Shown: piece after piece, positions 13,738 through 18,724 of the stretch
Position numbering within the stretch: position 1 is the stretch's first letter
Layout: each line of letters opens with the position of its first letter
DNA from: JAAOZN01 sp964421575
GTDB lineage: Archaea; Thermoproteota; Nitrososphaeria; Nitrososphaerales; JAAOZN01
Direction of reading: 5' to 3'
Assembly: GCA_964421575.1 (NCBI GenBank)
Contig: CAYQXI010000003.1
Location: 1-18,724, forward strand
DNA length: 18,724 nucleotides
Notes under the pieces: model-generated
Told to the model about the DNA's origin: nothing
Database searches by the model: none
What the model saw: only the letters and a program-made list of their open reading frames with translations
Translations under genes and position numbers: made by a program

Positions 13738-14771
13738 GTAATCTAGTCTGGGATGCTCTCATATCTGTTTATCCATTCTTCTCCGGAATAGCCGCAGGTG
13801 CGTTTATAATATCAACGCTACCAGTGCTGCTTAAACGCGATGAATTCAAAGAAATATCTCTGCTGTCACTGGCGATTTCTTGGGCAACGCTCTTAATCTC
13901 CCCTGTACCCCTATTACTACACCTTGGCTCTCCTTGGCGAGCTGGTAACATATTTGTATTCCCTCAGGTCAGCTCGCCGATGGCTCTCTTCGGGTACCTT
14001 TGGGCAATATTCTTTATCTTAACGACTATAAGTATAATCGTCTATAACTGGTTCCATTCAGCCCCATGGTTCAACAGTCTAGCACCAGCGTTAGCTGCCA
14101 TCGGGATAATAGTAGCTATCTTGTTCAGCGGATACATCGGCTTTATCTTTGGTAGCAATAAAGCGGTAGAGCTATGGTACAACCCAATGATCCCAGTATC
14201 TTTCATCCTATCTGCAATTCTCTCAGGGACAGCTCTAGTAGCCATACTCTATGTCGCAATATGGCGTCTAAATGCAAGCGAATTAAACCGAACTACACTT
14301 AATTCGATGGGTAGGGTACTATGGTGGATACTCCTATTCGATGTAGCGTTAGTAGCAGCAGAAATCTTCGTGAGAACATATATGCAGACAGCCGGATGGC
14401 AAATCCTACACAACATCCTCACAGAGCAACTAGGTTTCACCTACTTTGGCGTACAGCTGATCATCGGCGGCATCATACCTTTGATCGTATTGTCTTCTAA
14501 ACGGGCTACCAGTTCAGGAGGCGCTATGTCATTGATGTCTCTACTCATACTCATCGGAATATTCGCTTACAGATGGAATATCGTAATAGGCGGGCAATTA
14601 CTAGTCGAAGCCTCGCCACATATCTACACCACAACAACCTATATTATACCATTAACAGGTCACGGTAGTGTTCTCTGGATAACTGGGATCTTCCTATTGT
14701 GGGCTTTTCTCCTATCACTAGCACTTGTAATCTTCTCAAACTGGAAGATGGGGGCGAAGATCTATGGCTAA
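13734..14771 (+). CDS. NrfD/PsrC-family membrane subunit (quinol oxidation)
   Basis: A 345-residue integral membrane protein with about nine predicted helices (roughly 12-33, 42-64, 83-105, 116-137, 152-176, 196-214, 235-253, 264-280 and 313-334). This is the size and topology of TtrC and PsrC-type NrfD subunits. HLGSPWR (63-69) and YRWNIVIGGQ (279-288) are the conserved quinone-site neighbourhood of the family. The subunit should oxidise menaquinol and pass electrons to the ferredoxin-like B subunit. It has no heme or Fe-S motifs. The start overlaps the B gene stop and its own stop overlaps the A gene start by eight bases, which indicates tight translational coupling and fixed stoichiometry. 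B-C-A is the gene order of bacterial ttr operons. Confidence 0.94.
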   Translation: MSNLVWDALISVYPFFSGIAAGAFIISTLPVLLKRDEFKEISLLSLAISWATLLISPVPLLLHLGSPWRAGNIFVFPQVSSPMALFGYLWAIFFILTTISIIVYNWFHSAPWFNSLAPALAAIGIIVAILFSGYIGFIFGSNKAVELWYNPMIPVSFILSAILSGTALVAILYVAIWRLNASELNRTTLNSMGRVLWWILLFDVALVAAEIFVRTYMQTAGWQILHNILTEQLGFTYFGVQLIIGGIIPLIVLSSKRATSSGGAMSLMSLLILIGIFAYRWNIVIGGQLLVEASPHIYTTTTYIIPLTGHGSVLWITGIFLLWAFLLSLALVIFSNWKMGAKIYG

Positions 14772-17712
14772 CCAACAAATATCAAGAAGATCATTCATTA
14801 AATTAGGGATCGTAGCCGGACTAGCTGTAGCAGCCGCAGCGACATTAGGGATCCCAGCATACGAAAAACTGTATTTGACCCAAGTTCCGCCTGAGAAGAT
14901 TAAAGCAATAAAAGAAAAAATCAAAAGAAACGAAGTCCAAGTGAAATATACCGCCTGCGTTATGTGCGCAGCTGAATGCGCTCTAGAGGTTTGGGTGAAA
15001 GACGGAAGAGTCGTTAGGATATACGGCAACCCCCACCTAACCTACAACAGCGGCGGCGCGGCATGCGCAAAAGCAGTATCTGGTCTTCAGCTACAATACA
15101 GTCCATACAGAATACAATATCCATTAAAGAGAGTGGGAGAGAGAGGAGAAGGAAAATTCATAAGAATATCGTGGGAACAAGCGATAGACGAGATCGCTTC
15201 GAAGCTTGTACAACTAAAGAAGAAATATGGACCAGAATGCTTGTTGACAGATACCGGAGATGTCACCGATAGAGACCAGTACTGGAGACTCAACTTCGCA
15301 TTCGGCTCCCCAAATGCTGTAGAGCATGGTGCTATCTGTGATACGCCGAGAAGACACGGACCAAAGCTTATAGTGAATGGTAAAAGATGGGAGCCAGATA
15401 TCCTGCGACCTGTGCCAGTAAGAATGCCTGACGGAAGCATCCAATGGTATAATAAACACGATGCAAAACTGATAATCTACCTCGGATGGAACCCATTCAC
15501 AGCAACCAGAATCGTATGGGAGAATATAGGTACGGTAAGGGCAAGGGCTGAAAATGGATGCAGAATTTACGTTATAGATCCGGGATTCAGTAATACTGCT
15601 GCTTTAGCGGACAAATGGTTCCCGATCAGACCAGGTACTGACGCTGACCTTTTCGCAGCTATGCTCCGATACATTCTTGAGCACGATAACCCTGCAGATC
15701 CGAGGAGAAGATACATAGACCACGACGTCTTAGTGGACACATATGTTGAGGGTTGGCCCGAATTCCTTGAGGCGTTTAAATCGTGGTGGAATAAGGTAGA
15801 TCCTCTCACAGGCAAGAACTACTTCACACCCGAGTGGGCTGAAGCTAGGACAGGACTACCTAAAGAAGATATTGAAAGACTTGCTCACGAATTTGGAATC
15901 ACAAAGCCTGCAGCGTTAATCTGGGGTATGCAGTCTCCTGGGCACCACTACAACGGCTACATAGCTTCCATCCTCGGCTGCGTTTTGAACATAGTCACTG
16001 GCAACTTTGAAAGAATCGGTGGCGTGATCGACACAGAGATAGTAAAGTCGAGTAAAGGCGGAACCGCTACTGGAAGACAATTTAATAGTAGAAAGGTGAA
16101 AAGGGTTATACACGGCGTAGAAGTAGAGGCTGAACAAGAGAAACTACATTACTGCCTTTATGGCGATTGGCCAGCAGCTTGGGATGACGTAGTAGGAGAT
16201 TTACCAAGGATGATTCAGGAGGGTATTACCCTTCGATACGGTCCCTTTAGAGGACACAAATACCCCATCGCTGCATACATATTGAGAACAGGCAACACTC
16301 TTGTGACAGCCGGTCCAGTGTATAAGTTCATTGAAGCCTTTACCGCTAAGAAGCCAGATGGAACCTATAAACTAGAGCTTTTTGTCTACATAGATACCAT
16401 ATTCCTCGAATCTGCCCTATATGCGGATTATGTACTGCCGGAAGCAAGCTTCCTTGAAAGGATGAGCCTATCAGACATATACCCAACTCACCCAGTGATA
16501 TTCCTAAGAGATGCGGTCGTCGAACCAATGTTCGAAGCAAAGAAACCCACAGACATAATGAATATGCTCGCTAAGAAGATACACGAATATGAATTAAGAG
16601 AATTCGGAAGAAGCGATATAGACCCAAAGGACTTCTGGGAGAAATACAAGAGCGAAGAAGACTTCGTCAATGAAATGTTGTCTGTAGCACCAGGCAGACC
16701 TAATGCAGGAAGACCTCTGCCTTTCCCGAACCTCCCCGAAGGATATACGCTCTACGGGACTCCTGAATCTTTGGATGCAGGGCAAGTCCAGATAGATCAC
16801 GAAAAGAAGATTGTGCGTGGAGAACCGGTTACAGTCGAGTATCTAAGAAGGCACTATGGTGGCACGATGTGGCCTATGAGTTGGTATAGATACAAGGTAT
16901 GGGATGCTGAGAAGAAAGAATGGAAATCTGGTGGGATCTTGACCACCAAAACCAAGAAGCTTGAGTTGAAGTTCCACCGCTATGAAGGATATAATAAGCT
17001 TGTCGCAGAGGCTGGAGAAGCGCCACCGAGCTGGAAGGAATTAGGCTGGGAGAAGCTGCCGTTAACCTTCTACTGGTTTGAGACCGTCTGGAATCCATAT
17101 ACGAATCCACAGTATGTAAAGTATAAGGCAGAGTACCCGTTCCAGCTGATAAGTGCCAGAATCCATCAAGCGATGTCAGGCACACATATGTGTGAATGGT
17201 TAGCTCAAACACCCGCCGAGGGTCTCTGGATCCCATTATCCGAACCATTTGAGTTAAAGATGGCTGAAACAACCCCAGGCGGGAAAGCAATAGTATCAGT
17301 CAAGAAGGCGTTGCCGAGAAACATGTGGTGCATAGGAACGGTACAGATCAACAGGGTGGACGCAGAAAAGTATGGAATAAAGACTGGAGATCTCATCGTA
17401 CTAGAGAATCCTCTTGGAAGAAAAGCACCCGCTAAAGCGTACGTCTGTGAAACAGTAAGACCAGGTGTCATAAGAATGGGTTTCGCAACAGGAGGTAGAT
17501 TCGCCCCAGGCCTCGGAGGAACCTATATGCATAGACTATACACACCTAATCATAGCGAACTCCTAGATTACAAGCATACACCAGTCATGGGACAAACCTG
17601 TTTCGCAGATATGGTGGTAAAGATAAGGAAAGTAAGCGTGGATGAACTAAAGACGCTATTACCAGCATACTATCAGACAGAATATAGGATAGAAGGCGTA
17701 GGAACAGCGTAA
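14764..17712 (+). CDS. Tat-exported molybdopterin oxidoreductase catalytic subunit (Arr/Ttr/Srd clade)
   Basis: A 982-residue catalytic subunit of the DMSO reductase superfamily. The signal is twin-arginine, SRRSFIKLG with R8 and R9, followed by a hydrophobic stretch (14-30). The [4Fe-4S] motif is C65, C68, C72 and C101, in CVMCAAEC and later GAACAKA. FAFGSPNAVEHGAIC-TPRRHG places C192 where this clade has its cysteine Mo ligand. SPGHHYNGY, LNIVTGNFERIGG and WFPIRPGTDADL are cofactor-contact regions. The C-terminal MGD-binding domain begins around FQLISARIHQAMSG (792) and includes VQINRVDAEKYGIKTGDLI. The length is nearer TtrA (about 1,000) than ArrA (about 850). Arsenate, tetrathionate and selenate reductases and arsenite oxidase ArxA share this architecture, so the substrate is open; external reduction at the cell surface is the best inference. 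The chaperone gene follows after three bases. Confidence 0.9.
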   Translation: MANQQISRRSFIKLGIVAGLAVAAAATLGIPAYEKLYLTQVPPEKIKAIKEKIKRNEVQVKYTACVMCAAECALEVWVKDGRVVRIYGNPHLTYNSGGAACAKAVSGLQLQYSPYRIQYPLKRVGERGEGKFIRISWEQAIDEIASKLVQLKKKYGPECLLTDTGDVTDRDQYWRLNFAFGSPNAVEHGAICDTPRRHGPKLIVNGKRWEPDILRPVPVRMPDGSIQWYNKHDAKLIIYLGWNPFTATRIVWENIGTVRARAENGCRIYVIDPGFSNTAALADKWFPIRPGTDADLFAAMLRYILEHDNPADPRRRYIDHDVLVDTYVEGWPEFLEAFKSWWNKVDPLTGKNYFTPEWAEARTGLPKEDIERLAHEFGITKPAALIWGMQSPGHHYNGYIASILGCVLNIVTGNFERIGGVIDTEIVKSSKGGTATGRQFNSRKVKRVIHGVEVEAEQEKLHYCLYGDWPAAWDDVVGDLPRMIQEGITLRYGPFRGHKYPIAAYILRTGNTLVTAGPVYKFIEAFTAKKPDGTYKLELFVYIDTIFLESALYADYVLPEASFLERMSLSDIYPTHPVIFLRDAVVEPMFEAKKPTDIMNMLAKKIHEYELREFGRSDIDPKDFWEKYKSEEDFVNEMLSVAPGRPNAGRPLPFPNLPEGYTLYGTPESLDAGQVQIDHEKKIVRGEPVTVEYLRRHYGGTMWPMSWYRYKVWDAEKKEWKSGGILTTKTKKLELKFHRYEGYNKLVAEAGEAPPSWKELGWEKLPLTFYWFETVWNPYTNPQYVKYKAEYPFQLISARIHQAMSGTHMCEWLAQTPAEGLWIPLSEPFELKMAETTPGGKAIVSVKKALPRNMWCIGTVQINRVDAEKYGIKTGDLIVLENPLGRKAPAKAYVCETVRPGVIRMGFATGGRFAPGLGGTYMHRLYTPNHSELLDYKHTPVMGQTCFADMVVKIRKVSVDELKTLLPAYYQTEYRIEGVGTA

Positions 17713-17715
17713 CCT

Positions 17716-18435
17716 ATGAACAGCGAGAATAAAGTAGAAAACCCAGACAGCGGGGACCTCGCCTCCATTTTTTCTTTTCGAGCTCAAGTGTACTCAATAA
17801 TACGCCATTTGTTTCTTTTTGAACCCTCGCGAGAGTATTTGCAGTCTCTTCTCCAAAACGAAGTATTAAAGGCAATAGGGGAAGCGTACCCTGAAGAGTA
17901 TCTGCGTACCTCGTCACAAGAATTTTTGAAGGCCGTTAGAGAAGTATTAGAGGGTGGGGATGATATGCTGTTGGATACGTGGGCTGAGTACGCTCGCTTA
18001 TTCATAGGCCCATCTCCACCTATAGCTGTACCTTATGAATCGTTTCAGAAAGATGCATATGGAGATAGAAGGTTTAAAGGAGATACTTGGATGGAGGTGA
18101 AAGAATGGCTTCTCGACGACGGCTACGTACTTGAAGACAAAAGGGTTCTTGAAGACCACGCAGGCATAGAATTTGAATACATGCAGCTAACATCTATGAA
18201 GGCTAGTGAATTAGCGAGGAAAGAAGATAGAGATACTCTCTTTAATGTGTTGATGAGGCAGAAAAAATTCTTGGAAGAACATTTAACAAAATGGATACCG
18301 GAACTATGTAGTGAAATAGAAGAGAAAACCAAAAGCTCTTTTTACAGATCTCTCGCAAAATTCACAAAAGCCTTCCTAAAAGAAGACCTCAACCTACTAG
18401 ATGAAGCGTTAACCTGTCTGAGTGAAGGCAAATAA
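17716..18435 (+). CDS. TorD/DmsD-family molybdoenzyme chaperone
   Basis: A 239-residue, mainly helical cytoplasmic protein of the TorD/DmsD/NarJ family. EYARLFIGPSPP (91-102), VPYES (105-109) and DHAGIEFEYM (147-156) are the family landmarks, followed by an FLEEHLTKWIPELC helix and the SFYRSLAKFTKAFL end. Such chaperones bind the twin-arginine signal of the catalytic subunit and hold it until the molybdenum cofactor is inserted. Placement directly behind the A gene, three bases after its stop, supports this partner. The start ATG 17716 has an AGGCGTAGGA purine stretch upstream inside the A gene. It is the last gene of the operon. Confidence 0.9.
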   Translation: MNSENKVENPDSGDLASIFSFRAQVYSIIRHLFLFEPSREYLQSLLQNEVLKAIGEAYPEEYLRTSSQEFLKAVREVLEGGDDMLLDTWAEYARLFIGPSPPIAVPYESFQKDAYGDRRFKGDTWMEVKEWLLDDGYVLEDKRVLEDHAGIEFEYMQLTSMKASELARKEDRDTLFNVLMRQKKFLEEHLTKWIPELCSEIEEKTKSSFYRSLAKFTKAFLKEDLNLLDEALTCLSEGK

Positions 18436-18476
18436 AATCAAAACATTATGCTATAAGGCGAGGAAAACTAAAGATC

Positions 18477-18493
18477 TGCGTCTTTTTAATTTT
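18477..18493 (+). terminator. T-rich termination region after the reductase operon
   Basis: Two T-runs (TCTTTTTAATTTTT) lie about 45 bases after the chaperone stop. Archaeal RNA polymerase often terminates at such oligo-T stretches without a hairpin. The same bases also form a TATA-like box, so they may instead or additionally be a promoter. Confidence 0.4.
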
Positions 18494-18498
18494 TAAAT
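18484..18498 (+). promoter_or_regulatory. TATA-like element before the structured tail region
   Basis: TTTTAATTTTTAAAT is as good a TATA-like element as those before the known genes. It predicts a transcript start near 18515-18520. No long ORF begins there, so it might drive an untranslated RNA or a leader of the next gene. Confidence 0.3.
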
Positions 18499-18515
18499 CC
18501 AGCATTCAAGCTTAA

Positions 18516-18600
18516 AAAACAAAGATAGGTAAGCACGTGCCTCTACAGCTCAGATTTGGAGCCCCGAGCGGGCTATTAGCCTCAAGTAGAAAGACACCTT
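18516..18600 (+). other. Non-coding stretch with competing hairpins
   Basis: This GC-richer patch lies in an AT-rich intergenic region. It holds the palindrome GCACGTGC (18533-18540), the hairpin AGCCC/GGGCT with a CGAGC loop (18560-18574), and an overlapping GGCTA/TAGCC repeat (18571-18581). The last two share the GGCT bases, so only one can form at a time. I recognise no known RNA family. Confidence 0.3.
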
Positions 18601-18647
18601 AGAAAGAAATATATGTCATTGTTTACAATTATTTGCTGTAGTGGTAG

Positions 18648-18724
18648 TTGGAGTTGCTTGGTGAGGATTTTGAAGAAGCTGTTGGAGAGTGGCTTAAAGA
18701 ATTAATAAGCAAAACATCCCTTTA
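18648..18724 (+). CDS. Possible start of a further gene (runs off the window)
   Basis: From TTG 18648 the frame is open to the window end. It gives about 25 residues with a helix-like charged and hydrophobic pattern (MELLGEDFEEAVGEWLKELI). A TAG directly precedes it, so it cannot start earlier. No clear Shine-Dalgarno is present; an AAATATATG element about 40 bases upstream could be its TATA box. It is too short to assign a family and may be chance. Confidence 0.35.
   Translation, partial: MELLGEDFEEAVGEWLKELISKTSL

Noticed and set aside
16874..17290. A 138-codon minus-strand ORF inside the molybdoenzyme gene
   Set aside because: It is the antisense shadow of a strongly supported conserved coding region and has no recognisable protein features.
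18541..18600. A degenerate tRNA or known riboswitch in the tail region
   Set aside because: There is no T-loop motif, no acceptor pairing and no consensus of a riboswitch class I know.

Overview
The window is archaeal. The evidence is a gene for the archaeal transcription initiation factor TFE-alpha, a gene for the archaeal SPOUT tRNA methylase Trm56, and an archaeal-type initiator tRNA (A1-U72 pair, three G-C pairs below the anticodon loop, encoded CCA). It also has TATA-like boxes about 25-30 nt upstream of expected transcript starts, frequent GTG and TTG starts behind good Shine-Dalgarno sequences, and a response regulator with an archaeal ArsR-like output domain. A TtuA-type tRNA thiolase hints at thermophily. 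A TACK-type thermophile is a reasonable guess, but the window alone cannot fix the lineage.

Positions 1-3279 are core informational genes. They hold the 3' end of an HflX-type GTPase, trm56 and tfe (a tight plus-strand run), the initiator tRNA, and a convergent minus-strand pair encoding a TudS-like (DUF523) Fe-S protein and a TtuA-like tRNA thiolase. Positions 3280-8399 are mostly plus strand. They hold a promoter region, two tandem radical SAM proteins (the first with a B12-binding domain), a small DUF6899-like protein, a CorA-type metal transporter and a small LGFLGF-repeat membrane protein. A minus-strand HprK-like P-loop protein follows (8419-9369).

Positions 9561-18435 form one functional block. 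An anchored PhnD-type solute-binding protein, a membrane histidine kinase and a response regulator overlap in an ATGA-linked operon. A second operon follows after 135 bp with its own promoter. It encodes a four-cluster ferredoxin subunit (B), an NrfD-type quinol-interacting membrane subunit (C), a Tat-exported molybdopterin catalytic subunit of the arsenate/tetrathionate/selenate reductase clade (A) and a TorD-type chaperone (D). The B-C-A order and the PhnD-type sensor recall bacterial Ttr. The separate binding protein recalls AioXSR and ArxXSR. I infer an archaeal respiratory reductase for an oxyanion of sulfur, arsenic or selenium, switched on by an external ligand. Electrons would run quinol to C to B to A on the outer membrane face. 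Perfect inverted repeats flank the reductase promoter and are candidate sites for the regulator.

The last 290 bp hold a T-rich probable terminator, a promoter-like element, a stretch with competing hairpins, and possibly the first codons of another gene. I saw no CRISPR array, insertion sequence or integrase.
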